DNA from: JAERML01 sp035687895
GTDB lineage: Bacteria; Bacteroidota; Ignavibacteria; UBA10030; UBA6906
Assembly (NCBI GenBank): GCA_035687895.1
Contig: DASRUE010000117.1
Coordinates: forward strand, 1 to 24,798
Direction: 5' to 3'
Length of the DNA stretch: 24,798 bases
The translations under genes were made by a program, and so were the position numbers. The notes under the pieces were generated by a model. The model worked only from the letters and a program-made list of their open reading frames with translations. It did not search any database and was not told the origin of the DNA. Below are positions 14,311 to 22,114 of the stretch, one piece after another. Position 1 is the stretch's first letter; each line of letters begins with the position of its first letter.

Positions 14311-15426
14311 ATGTCAGACGAAAAGGATTCCAAAGCTCAGGCACTGAAGATCGCCATTGAGCAGATCGAGAAGCAGCACGGTAAAGGATCGGTGATGCGC
14401 CTTGGCGAAGGGCCGATTGCGCAAGTGGAGGTGATCTCCACCAGCTCGATCTCGCTTGATGCGGCGCTCGGCATTGGCGGCATTCCGCGAGGACGTGTGA
14501 CTGAGATCTTTGGGCCGGAATCCTCCGGCAAGACATCACTCTGTCTCCATATCATTGCTGAGGCGCAGAAGACCGGTGGCATCTGTGCCTTCATCGACGC
14601 CGAGCATGCCCTCGACATCGCCTATGCAAAGAAACTCGGTGTTGACGTGAACAATCTGCTCCTCTCGCAGCCTGAATTTGGGGAGCAAGCCCTGGAGATC
14701 GTCGAGACCCTGGTCCGTAGTGGTGCGCTGGATGTGATTGTGATTGATTCGGTCGCGGCACTGACCCCCCGGGCGGAAATCGAAGGGGAGATGGGAGACC
14801 CGACCATGGGTGTACAGGCCCGCTTGATGTCGCAGGCGCTCCGCAAGCTCGCCTCGGCGATCAGCAAGTCCAAGACGAGCGTCATTTTCACCAACCAACT
14901 CCGGATGAAGATCGGCGTCATGTTTGGCAACCCCGAGACGACAACCGGAGGCAACGCGCTGAAGTTCTACGCTTCGGTTCGCCTCGACGTTCGCCGCATC
15001 GAGGCAATCAAGGATGGCACCAGTGTCATCGGAAATCGAACCCGCGTCAAAGTGGTCAAGAACAAGGTTGCCCCTCCCTTCCGTGAGGCGCAGTTCGACA
15101 TCCTCTACAACGAAGGGATCTCCAAACTCGGTGATCTCGTGGACACTGCTGTGGAGCACAACATCATCGCCAAATCCGGCTCATGGTTTTCGTATAAGGA
15201 AGATCGTATTGGGCAGGGCCGCGATGCTGTGAAGAAGTATCTCCAGGAGAACGAAAAAATCGCCAAGACAATCGATATGGAGACAAGAAAGAAGCTGGGT
15301 CTTGTTCCAACAAACGGCCACCAGACACCGGAGATCAAATCCGGCAACCCGGCTGTCGCTACCGCACAAAAAGCAGCGCCACAACCTCTTGTACTTGGCA
15401 AGCCTGAGCTGGCAAGAAAGAAATAG
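14311..15426 (+). CDS. recA: recombinase RecA
   Basis: RecA forms ATP-dependent filaments on single-stranded DNA for homologous recombination and SOS induction. The protein has 371 residues. Walker A is GPESSGKT (68-75), preceded by GGIPRGRVTEIF. Other landmarks are FIDAEHALD, the Walker B strand DVIVIDSVAALTP, the L1/L2 loops (GDPTMGVQARLMSQALRKL; NQLRMKIGVMFGNPETTTGG) and VVKNKVAPPF. The start is set by GAGGGGAGA upstream of the ATG. A hairpin CCATCCT/AGGATGG (14236-14256) lies upstream. I could not recognise a LexA box in the 104-base leader. recX follows after a hairpin. Confidence 0.98.
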   Translation: MSDEKDSKAQALKIAIEQIEKQHGKGSVMRLGEGPIAQVEVISTSSISLDAALGIGGIPRGRVTEIFGPESSGKTSLCLHIIAEAQKTGGICAFIDAEHALDIAYAKKLGVDVNNLLLSQPEFGEQALEIVETLVRSGALDVIVIDSVAALTPRAEIEGEMGDPTMGVQARLMSQALRKLASAISKSKTSVIFTNQLRMKIGVMFGNPETTTGGNALKFYASVRLDVRRIEAIKDGTSVIGNRTRVKVVKNKVAPPFREAQFDILYNEGISKLGDLVDTAVEHNIIAKSGSWFSYKEDRIGQGRDAVKKYLQENEKIAKTIDMETRKKLGLVPTNGHQTPEIKSGNPAVATAQKAAPQPLVLGKPELARKK

Positions 15427-15460
15427 AGGACCGTTCCAACAAGAAGCTTTTTCTAACCCT

Positions 15461-15482
15461 CGGGGCGAGCATCGTCGCCCCG
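15461..15482 (+). promoter_or_regulatory. recA-recX intergenic hairpin
   Basis: Perfect 8-bp arms CGGGGCGA (15461-15468) and TCGCCCCG (15475-15482) enclose a 6-base loop and end seven bases before the recX ATG. There is no T tract, and no Shine-Dalgarno between hairpin and ATG. It is a candidate attenuator of transcription or translation of recX. Confidence 0.5.
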
Positions 15483-15489
15483 CACTGCC

Positions 15490-16152
15490 ATGCGCATCAC
15501 AAAGATCGAACCGCAAAAAAAGAATCCAGCCCGAAGGAACATCTACCTCGATGGCGAGTTCGCCGTGGGCGTAGGAGCCGAGACCCTCATTCGCTTTGGC
15601 CTTCGCACCGGCGACGAAATCGGTGCTGATAAACTGAAAGCTCTGGAACAAACTGAGGAGCTTTCCAGTGCCCGGAATGTTGCGCTCCGATTCCTCAGTC
15701 ACCGACAACGATCAAGAAAAGAGATCCAAGACAAGCTCCGCGAGAAGGAGTTCGGCGAAGAGGAGATTAATCAAGCACTCGATTCCCTTGAGCGAGCCGG
15801 ACTCGTTAACGATGCGGCATTTGCGCGGATGTTTGCACGCGACCACCTGGTGCTTCGACCAACAGGCAGTATCCTCTTGAAGCGAAAGCTCCTCATGCTC
15901 GGTGTTGACAAAGCAACGATCGAGGAAGCCCTTGCGGAGGTGATGCAGAATGTTGACCAGAAGGAGAATGCCCAGCAGGCAGGAGAGAAGTTCTTAAGAA
16001 AGGCTCTCGCCATCAGCCCGGCACAGGAGAAGCCCAGGCTTCGCTCAAAGCTTACACAGTTTCTCGTCCGCCGCGGGTTTGGCTGGGATGCAATCGAAAG
16101 CGCCGTCGCGGCCCTTCTTGCAGACGAGCGACTCAAAGAGCTGAAGCAATGA
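15490..16152 (+). CDS. recX: regulatory protein RecX
   Basis: RecX binds RecA filaments and limits their growth and ATPase activity. The protein has 220 residues, mostly helical and charged. It has the usual tandem three-helix repeats: ARNVALRFLSHRQRSRKEIQ (first repeat), EEINQALDSLERAGLVNDAAFARMFARDH (middle), and LRSKLTQFLVRRGFGWDAIESAV near the C-terminus. An N-terminal strand region ITKIEPQKKNPARRNIYLDGEFAVGV precedes them, as in the longer RecX forms. The ATG at 15490 lies seven bases after a GC-rich hairpin, with no visible ribosome binding site. The end overlaps the next gene by four bases. Confidence 0.92.
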   Translation: MRITKIEPQKKNPARRNIYLDGEFAVGVGAETLIRFGLRTGDEIGADKLKALEQTEELSSARNVALRFLSHRQRSRKEIQDKLREKEFGEEEINQALDSLERAGLVNDAAFARMFARDHLVLRPTGSILLKRKLLMLGVDKATIEEALAEVMQNVDQKENAQQAGEKFLRKALAISPAQEKPRLRSKLTQFLVRRGFGWDAIESAVAALLADERLKELKQ

Positions 16153-16823
16153 ATAGAATCGTGTTTGACATCGAGACGCTCGGTTTCCCGCTGGAGTCCT
16201 TTGATGAGGTTCAGCAGGAATACCTGATGAAGTTTGCCAGGACCGATGAAGAGAAAATCGAGGCCATACGGAAGCTTAATCTGACGCCATTCACCGCACA
16301 GATCATCGCCATCGGTATGTTGAACCCGGATTCAAACCAGGGGAAGGTCTTGTATTCGGCTCCCAAGGAGCCACCGTGGTCGTCCGCAGACGGAATGGTT
16401 GAGTTCATTGCGTGCACTGAAGAAGAGATGTTGCTGGAGTTCTGGAAAACCGTGAGCCACTACAGTCAGTTTATTACTTTCAACGGCCGATCATTCGATT
16501 GCCCGTTTCTTATGCTCCGGTCAGCGATCTTGGGTGTCAAGCCCACACGCAATCTCCTCCCCTACCGGTACAGTGCAAATGAACACTGCGACCTGATGGA
16601 ACAGCTTACCTTCTATGGCGCGTTCCGCAAGTTCAATCTCGATTTCTATTGCAAAGGCTTCGGCATTAAGAGTCCCAAAAGCGATGGTATTACCGGGCTC
16701 GATCTTGCTGAGCTTTACAAATCGGGCAGGTTCCGTGAGATTGCGGAATACTGCATTGGCGACGTGAGGGCAACAACCGAACTTTTCCACCGCTGGCAGA
16801 ATTTCCTCGCCTTCGAACGCTGA
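16149..16823 (+). CDS. predicted 3'-5' exonuclease, PolB exonuclease-like (DEDDy)
   Basis: The protein has 224 residues with the fold and motifs of the RNase H-like DEDDy exonucleases: Exo I is Asp7 and Glu9 in VFDIETLG, Exo II is Asp117 in FNGRSFDCPFLM, and Exo III is Tyr201 with Asp205 in YCIGDVRAT. It matches the family described as related to the proofreading domain of DNA polymerase B, without a polymerase domain. Such proteins would act on single-stranded DNA ends or primers; the exact role is not known. It overlaps recX by ATGA, so it belongs to the recA-recX transcript, which suggests a DNA repair role. Confidence 0.85.
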   Translation: MNRIVFDIETLGFPLESFDEVQQEYLMKFARTDEEKIEAIRKLNLTPFTAQIIAIGMLNPDSNQGKVLYSAPKEPPWSSADGMVEFIACTEEEMLLEFWKTVSHYSQFITFNGRSFDCPFLMLRSAILGVKPTRNLLPYRYSANEHCDLMEQLTFYGAFRKFNLDFYCKGFGIKSPKSDGITGLDLAELYKSGRFREIAEYCIGDVRATTELFHRWQNFLAFER

Positions 16824-16876
16824 TCTCCCCTGTTTCCTCGCCTTTTGGTCAATCACTCCCCTGCTAAAAAAAGTCC

Positions 16877-16905
16877 TTGCGCTTGAAACCTTTTCAAACT
16901 ATATT
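16877..16905 (+). promoter_or_regulatory. ars operon promoter with operator-like inverted repeat
   Basis: TTGCGC (16877-16882), 17 bases, TATATT (16900-16905). The spacer holds a perfect inverted repeat TTGAAA-CCTT-TTCAAA (16883-16898), placed where a bound ArsR dimer would block RNA polymerase. A second, looser pair CTAA (16909-16912) and TTAG (16923-16926) lies downstream. Confidence 0.55.
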
Positions 16906-16940
16906 CGTCTAAGCAAATACAGTTAGGAGAAGGATTCGTC

Positions 16941-17333
16941 ATGAAGGAGCTTACAGCCGTATTCAAAGCCCTCAGCGATGAGGCCAGGCTGAGGATACTC
17001 AATCTGCTGTTCAGGACAGGCGAACTGTGCGTTTGTGACATTGAGGCCACGACAGGTTTCACACAAACCAAGGTGTCCCGCCATCTCTCTTATCTCAGGA
17101 ATGCCGGACTTCTCGACTCCAGGCAACAGGGGCTTTGGATGCTGTACAAGATCGCCAACCCCAGGAACAACGAGCACGAACAGCTGTTGAATTTTCTTCG
17201 GACGATCCTTCAAACAAACCCTACGGCACAGCGCGATGCCCGGGAGTTGGGAAAGAGCATCAAGAACGGCTGCTGCACAACATTCTCAACCATAAAACCA
17301 AATCAGATCCCGGCCACACTCGAACTTAACTAA
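16941..17333 (+). CDS. arsR: ArsR-family As(III)-responsive repressor
   Basis: The protein has 130 residues, a winged helix-turn-helix dimer that leaves its operator on binding arsenite. The classic metalloid site is present: Cys30 and Cys32 in ELCVCDI, at the start of the helix before the recognition helix (TQTKVSRHLSYLRNAGLL). The wing is LDSRQQGLWMLYKI. The C-terminal extension ends in GCCTTFS, with two more cysteines that could be a third thiolate ligand. The start follows AGGAGAAGGA. It is the first gene of the operon and probably controls the promoter just upstream. Confidence 0.93.
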   Translation: MKELTAVFKALSDEARLRILNLLFRTGELCVCDIEATTGFTQTKVSRHLSYLRNAGLLDSRQQGLWMLYKIANPRNNEHEQLLNFLRTILQTNPTAQRDARELGKSIKNGCCTTFSTIKPNQIPATLELN

Positions 17334-17352
17334 TTACAAAGGAACAGACATC

Positions 17353-18192
17353 ATGGCAACTCCATCAGAAAAAGAAAACGCAGCCTGCTGTGGACCAACA
17401 TGCTGTGAAACGGAGACAGACACAAAGGCTCTCTCTGTGAATGAAGCAGAGATAAAGAACTCCATCCGCGAGAGGTACGGCAAGATTGCTGCGGAAGGCA
17501 GTACATGCTGTGGCCCAAATTGCGGTTGCGAGAGCACCGATGAACAGCTTATCTCTGTTTTGATGAGTGATGAGTACACAAATGTGGACAAGCAGATTGT
17601 GGCAGCGGCAGACCTCGGGCTCGGATGCGGCACACCGACAGCATTCACCGATCTCCAGCCCGGCATGACAGTGCTCGATCTCGGCTCCGGCGCGGGAATA
17701 GATGTGTTCATTGCTGCCAAAGCGGTCGCCCCGACCGGCAAGTCAATCGGCCTCGACATGACTGATGAGATGCTGAAACGGGCGCGGGCAAACAAGACAA
17801 AGCTCGGAATCACGAATGCGGAGTTCTGGAAGGGAGAGATTGAAGACATGCCGGTCGAGTCCGGATCCATCGACCGGATCATCAGCAACTGCGTTATTAA
17901 CCTTGTCCCCGATAAAAGGAAAGCGTTCTCCGAAATGCACCGGGTGCTCAAGCCCGGCGGGAAGTTCACCGTCTCTGACATCGTTTCTGTTGGCGAGATT
18001 CCCGCTGACGTCCGACGGAACATGGAACTCTGGGCGGGATGCATCGCAGGAGCCGTTGACAAAGAAGAGTATCTTCGGATCGTGAGGGAAGCTGGTTTTC
18101 GGGATTTGACAATCTCGGCAGAGAAACCGTACAACCTCGAAGGCAACACGTCATTCGGACTCGAGAGCATCACACTTACTGCAACCAAATGA
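17353..18192 (+). CDS. arsM: arsenite methyltransferase ArsM
   Basis: ArsM uses SAM to methylate As(III) to mono-, di- and trimethylated species. The protein has 279 residues. The SAM loop is VLDLGSGAGID (107-117). The cysteines that bind As(III) in characterised enzymes have counterparts here: Cys92 in GLGCGTP, Cys180 in ISNCVINL and Cys230 in WAGCIAGA. The N-terminus adds two Cys clusters, CCGPTCC (12-18) and CCGPNCGC (52-59), which may capture arsenite. The gene starts 19 bases after arsR and its end overlaps the next gene by ATGA. Confidence 0.96.
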   Translation: MATPSEKENAACCGPTCCETETDTKALSVNEAEIKNSIRERYGKIAAEGSTCCGPNCGCESTDEQLISVLMSDEYTNVDKQIVAAADLGLGCGTPTAFTDLQPGMTVLDLGSGAGIDVFIAAKAVAPTGKSIGLDMTDEMLKRARANKTKLGITNAEFWKGEIEDMPVESGSIDRIISNCVINLVPDKRKAFSEMHRVLKPGGKFTVSDIVSVGEIPADVRRNMELWAGCIAGAVDKEEYLRIVREAGFRDLTISAEKPYNLEGNTSFGLESITLTATK

Positions 18193-18626
18193 ATCACCCG
18201 ACTGTTCGTCAGGCAACTCGCGTAGACCTGACCGGCATTGAACAACTCCTTGAGTCGGCATCCCTGCCGACTCTGGGGGTATCGGAACACATTCGGCACT
18301 TTCTTGTGGCGGAAATGGAAGGAGAGATCGCTGGCGCAATTGGACTGGAAGTATATGGCGAGACGGCGCTGCTACGATCCGCGGTTGTCGCTTCGGGTTT
18401 GCAGAGAACGGGAATCGGCGGTCTCCTCTACGCTCAGATTGTCGAACAGGCCAAACGGCTCGCCGTGCAGCGGCTGATCCTTCTCACAAACACTGCCGAG
18501 AAATACTTTGAGCGGAAAGGCTTCAAGAAAATCGACCAGAAGAGCGTCACCGGCCCCATCACCAGCTCTGTGGAATTCACGGGGGCCTGCCCATCTCACG
18601 CTGCATGCATGGAGTTGTTGCTGTGA
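18189..18626 (+). CDS. arsN2: ArsN2-type GNAT acetyltransferase
   Basis: The protein has 145 residues with the GNAT fold: VRQATRVDLTGIEQLL at the start, FLVAEMEGEIAGAIGLEVYGETALLRSAVV strands, and the acetyl-CoA loop QRTGIGGLLYAQIVEQA. The ending SSVEFTGACPSHAACM is characteristic of the ArsN2 group found in arsenic operons. Related ArsN1 enzymes acetylate phosphinothricin-like organoarsenicals; the substrate of ArsN2 is not established as far as I know. It overlaps arsM by four bases and the arsC start by four bases when the GTG start is used, so the three genes are translationally coupled. Confidence 0.85.
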   Translation: MNHPTVRQATRVDLTGIEQLLESASLPTLGVSEHIRHFLVAEMEGEIAGAIGLEVYGETALLRSAVVASGLQRTGIGGLLYAQIVEQAKRLAVQRLILLTNTAEKYFERKGFKKIDQKSVTGPITSSVEFTGACPSHAACMELLL

Positions 18627-19060
18627 CGAGAATCCTCATACTCTGCACAGGCAACTCGTGCCGCAGCCAAATGGCGGAAGGATTTCTAAAGTCATTCGAT
18701 TCCACTTTGGAGGTGCACTCCTCTGGCACTCAGCCAGCCGCCCGCGTCCACCCCAAGGCCGTAGCAGTAATGAAGGAGGTCGGAATTGATCTCACAGGCT
18801 CATCACCAAAGAGCGTGAATCAGTTCATCAGCCAGCCGTTCGACTACGTCATCACGGTGTGCGATAATGCAAAGGAGACTTGTCCGGTGTTTGTCGGGCC
18901 AGTGAAGCACCGGCTCCACATCGGCTTTGACGATCCGGCAGAAGCAGTTGGTACTGAGGAGGAAATCCTCGCAACCTTCAGACTGGTGCGCGATGAAATC
19001 CGGAAACGGTTTGCTCAGTTCTATCGCGATTACGTCAAGACTGCACACAACAACACATGA
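18623..19060 (+). CDS. arsC: arsenate reductase, thioredoxin-coupled LMW-phosphatase type
   Basis: The enzyme reduces As(V) to As(III) in the cytoplasm so that it can be exported or methylated. The protein has 145 residues from the GTG at 18623. The phosphatase loop is CTGNSCR (Cys8 to Arg14), Cys80 and Cys87 in VITVCDNAKETCPVF form the thiol relay, and HIGFDDP carries the general acid. This set marks the thioredoxin-dependent family. I chose the GTG because it overlaps the arsN2 stop as GTGA and has GGAG upstream; an ATG six codons earlier (18605) is the alternative. Confidence 0.94.
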   Translation: MTRILILCTGNSCRSQMAEGFLKSFDSTLEVHSSGTQPAARVHPKAVAVMKEVGIDLTGSSPKSVNQFISQPFDYVITVCDNAKETCPVFVGPVKHRLHIGFDDPAEAVGTEEEILATFRLVRDEIRKRFAQFYRDYVKTAHNNT

Positions 19061-19067
19061 CTCAATC

Positions 19068-20150
19068 ATGTCCTCAACACTTAAGAAGCTCTCCATTCTT
19101 GATCGATACCTGACGCTGTGGATCTTCCTCGCGATGGCTATTGGTGTTCTCTGGGGATACAGCTTCCCGGGGATCGTTCATTTCTGGAATTCATTCCAGT
19201 CCGGCACCACCAACATCCCCATTGCGATCGGACTTATCCTGATGATGTATCCGCCGTTGGCGAAAGTGAAGTATGAAGAACTCGGGGATGTCTTCAGAAA
19301 CACCAAAGTCCTTGGGTTGTCGCTTGTCCAGAACTGGATCATCGGACCTCTGTTGATGTTTGGACTCGCCGTGATCTTTCTGCAAGACTACCCGGAGTAT
19401 ATGGCGGGGCTCATCATGATTGGACTGGCCAGGTGCATTGCAATGGTGATTGTATGGAATGAACTCGCAAAAGGAGACACCGAATACGCCGCGGGTCTCG
19501 TCGCGTTCAACTCAATCTTCCAGGTCCTCTTCTTCTCCGTGTACGCATACGTCTTCCTCACCATTCTCCCCGGATGGCTCGGACTGAAGACGTTCGCTGT
19601 CGCCATCACCATCGGGCAGATTGCAGAGAGTGTATTCATCTACCTCGGCATTCCGTTCATCGGCGGACTTCTCACGCGCTTCGTCATGCTCAAGGTCAAA
19701 GGGAAAGAGTGGTACGAGAAGAAGTTCATTCCAAGGATCAGTCCGATAACACTGATTGCACTGCTTTTCACCATCCTCGTGATGTTTTCGTTGAAGGGTG
19801 AGTTTATCGTCAAGATACCGCTGGATGTCCTGCGCATTGCACTTCCGCTGGTGCTGTACTTCATCATCATGTTCCTCGTTTCGTTCTATCTCGGAAAGAA
19901 GCTCGGAGCGGACTATTCGAAAACGGTCACACTCGCATTCACGGCCGCGAGCAACAATTTTGAGCTGGCGATTGCGGTTGCGGTGGCTGTGTTTGGGATC
20001 AACTCAGGCGAGGCATTCGCTGCAGTGATCGGCCCTCTTGTGGAGGTGCCTGTGCTGGTGAGTCTGGTTGGCGTGGCGTTGTGGTTCCAGAAGAAGTACT
20101 TCAAGAATCCGGAAAGAGGAGAGGTGTCAGCTCCACATCTTTGTCCCTGA
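19068..20150 (+). CDS. acr3: Acr3-family arsenite efflux transporter
   Basis: Acr3 exports As(III) across the cytoplasmic membrane, driven by the proton gradient. The protein has 360 residues and about ten membrane segments. The conserved Cys123 in LARCIAMVIVWNELAKGD is the residue essential for transport in characterised members, and AASNNFELAIAVAVAVFG is the second family signature. The frame continues upstream into arsC, but the ATG at 19068 starts at the family N-terminus (LSILDRYLTLWIFLAM). It begins seven bases after the arsC stop, without an obvious ribosome binding site. Confidence 0.96.
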   Translation: MSSTLKKLSILDRYLTLWIFLAMAIGVLWGYSFPGIVHFWNSFQSGTTNIPIAIGLILMMYPPLAKVKYEELGDVFRNTKVLGLSLVQNWIIGPLLMFGLAVIFLQDYPEYMAGLIMIGLARCIAMVIVWNELAKGDTEYAAGLVAFNSIFQVLFFSVYAYVFLTILPGWLGLKTFAVAITIGQIAESVFIYLGIPFIGGLLTRFVMLKVKGKEWYEKKFIPRISPITLIALLFTILVMFSLKGEFIVKIPLDVLRIALPLVLYFIIMFLVSFYLGKKLGADYSKTVTLAFTAASNNFELAIAVAVAVFGINSGEAFAAVIGPLVEVPVLVSLVGVALWFQKKYFKNPERGEVSAPHLCP

Positions 20151-20196
20151 ATCCGGACCGCACACTCAGAATGTGAACACCACTAAAGGAACCGTC

Positions 20197-20703
20197 ATGA
20201 CAATCAATGACCTTTCACGCGACGATCTACTCAAGCTCGTGCAACTCTATGCCAAGAACTGGCTAGCACACGATGGCTGCTGGTTTCTTGCTGCTGAGGA
20301 AAAGCTCGGCATGGAGACGGCAATCGAGTTGGACACAAAATCGTGGGCATGCTTCTCCCCCGTTGAAGCGCGACGCATCATGCAGACGTTTGATATCCCC
20401 GAAGGTGGCGGGTTGGATGCGCTCGTGAAAGCACTCGGGTACAGACTGTATGCCGCGGTCAACCGACAGGAAGCCCAACGCGTGAACGAGCACACACTAC
20501 GCTTTCGGATGGTCGAGTGCCGTGTACAGCAGGCAAGGCAACGAAAGGGACTGCCCCTTTTCCCATGCAAGTCGGTGGGACTAGTGGAGTACACGCAGTT
20601 TGCACACACGGTGGACCCGCGCATAGAAACCAAGTGCGTTCACGCCCCTCCCGATGCCGTGACTGACAGCTATTGTGAGTGGGAATTTACTCAGCGCCGG
20701 TGA
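20197..20703 (+). CDS. DUF6125 family protein
   Basis: The protein has 168 residues and is soluble. It matches the DUF6125 pattern as I remember it: LSRDDLLKLVQLYAKNWLAHDGCWFLAAEEKLG, the Glu/Asp-Trp spacing ELDTKSWACFSPVEARRIM, a central IPEGGGLDALVKALGY, and a Cys-rich C-terminal half with VECRVQQARQRKGL, FPCKSVG, the FAHTVDPRI segment, KCVHAPPD and YCEWEF. The conserved cysteines suggest a metal or metalloid site, but no function is known to me. The ATG at 20197 follows AAAGGA. It lies 46 bases after acr3 on the same strand, which makes an arsenic-linked role plausible but unproven. Confidence 0.75.
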   Translation: MTINDLSRDDLLKLVQLYAKNWLAHDGCWFLAAEEKLGMETAIELDTKSWACFSPVEARRIMQTFDIPEGGGLDALVKALGYRLYAAVNRQEAQRVNEHTLRFRMVECRVQQARQRKGLPLFPCKSVGLVEYTQFAHTVDPRIETKCVHAPPDAVTDSYCEWEFTQRR

Positions 20704-20810
20704 AACAAGCTTTCCGGTTCCGTACATTTGGCCTCGTTAATCCCAACTGTTGAGTCCACTTTTGCAACTAGACGTTCATCAGATGAGCTTCACACTCAGG
20801 AGACGATGAA

Positions 20811-22061
20811 ATGTCAGAAAAACACAACCCGTCCAGCAAGAGAATCATCCGCTTCACCGCCGACAGCGCCATCGTTCTTTCGTTCATCGTGGCACTGGAG
20901 ATCGTGATCATGATAAGTCCGTTTGCCGCCTTCTTCTATGCACTCTTCAACCCATTCCTGCTCGCGCTCAATCAGTCATCGGTCACTCGATGGCTGACAG
21001 CGTTCTTTCTTCCTCACATGATCGTCCCGCCGAACGAAGTGTTGGTCGTCATTCGTGTTCTCGGTTCAATCTTTTTTGTCGGTGGAATGTTGGTCTTCCT
21101 TGCCTGCGCTGCACAGGTCTACATGGGCAAACTCTTTCGCAAGGGAACGGCAACAAAGGGGCTGTATCTCTTCGTGCGGCATCCGCAATACATCGGACTT
21201 GCACTCGCTGCCCTGGGGCTCGCAATCATGTGGCCCAGATTCTTGACGCTCGTCCTCTTTGCGGTCATGCTCCTACTCTACTACCTTCTTGCCAGGGACG
21301 AAGAACGGCGGATGACGAATCGGTTCGCCGAGAGTTACACCGCTTACCAGAATCGAACAGGCATGTTCCTTCCACGTCCGGTCGAGAGGCTCTTTCTAAG
21401 AAATCCAAGCTCCAAAGAACGTCCCGGCGTGGTGAAGGTTGCCGGTATGTTTGTGATCCTCTGCGTCATCATCGTAGGAACCGGATTCATCCTAAGGTCG
21501 TACACTGTTCATCATCTGCCGATCCAGGAGATCCACGGTGTTGACGTCATCGCTATAACGTCTGAGGATACAACAACCGGTGCTGATCTCGTTCCTGCGG
21601 TTCTTGAAGACAGTGTGGTCGCCGCAAAGCTAACATCATTAACGAGCGAGGATCATCGGGTTCTCGCCTATTTCATCCCGATCGACTACGTAATGCAGGG
21701 AATGATCGCCAATACCGGGGATGAATGGAAGCTCTTTCAGCAGCACAAAACGATTGGAATGATCACCGACTTTGTCCTCCATCCTTTCGCACACCTCACC
21801 GGAGGTCACGAGCATCATATGGCAAACATGCAACACGGTCCGGAAATGTATGCCCTTCCGGCAATGAAACGAAGAGTGATTTTTCTGGAAGTTCGAGGGA
21901 ACGGACAGCATCTGGATTCCCCGTTCGACGATTTTGACGTCAACGTTCAGCGAATCCCGCTTTTCTTCGTGGATGTACACCTTCACACAGCAGAGATTCT
22001 TCAAGTGAAGGACACGCCGGGTGGGAGCGGCTGGGGAACTGTTCCCACACCGATGTTCTGA
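20811..22061 (+). CDS. isoprenylcysteine carboxyl methyltransferase-like membrane protein with His/Met-rich C-terminal domain
   Basis: The protein has 416 residues. The N-terminal half has about five membrane segments and the ICMT/phospholipid-methyltransferase signature: LFVRHPQYIGLALAALGLAI, then LLYYLLARDEERRMTNRFAESYTAYQNRTG, in which RHPQY and the ExxxxxxFxxxYxxY pattern bind SAM in relatives. After another membrane segment (about 205-225) comes a domain of about 190 residues that I do not recognise, probably outside the cytoplasm. It has a cluster of His and Met residues around 325-345 (HPFAHLTGGHEHHM, then MQHGPEMY). The ATG at 20811 has AGGAGA upstream. It is downstream of the ars genes after a 107-base gap. 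Confidence 0.75.
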   Translation: MSEKHNPSSKRIIRFTADSAIVLSFIVALEIVIMISPFAAFFYALFNPFLLALNQSSVTRWLTAFFLPHMIVPPNEVLVVIRVLGSIFFVGGMLVFLACAAQVYMGKLFRKGTATKGLYLFVRHPQYIGLALAALGLAIMWPRFLTLVLFAVMLLLYYLLARDEERRMTNRFAESYTAYQNRTGMFLPRPVERLFLRNPSSKERPGVVKVAGMFVILCVIIVGTGFILRSYTVHHLPIQEIHGVDVIAITSEDTTTGADLVPAVLEDSVVAAKLTSLTSEDHRVLAYFIPIDYVMQGMIANTGDEWKLFQQHKTIGMITDFVLHPFAHLTGGHEHHMANMQHGPEMYALPAMKRRVIFLEVRGNGQHLDSPFDDFDVNVQRIPLFFVDVHLHTAEILQVKDTPGGSGWGTVPTPMF

Positions 22062-22114
22062 CATGTCGTAACCCCGCGTGGCGGCAAGTTGCACGGAAAA
22101 AGGAAGGATGCACC

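Noticed and set aside
17334..18299. 321-codon open frame on the minus strand over arsM
   Set aside because: It lies opposite arsM, which has full catalytic motifs; the minus-strand translation is Ser/Arg-rich with no recognisable domain.
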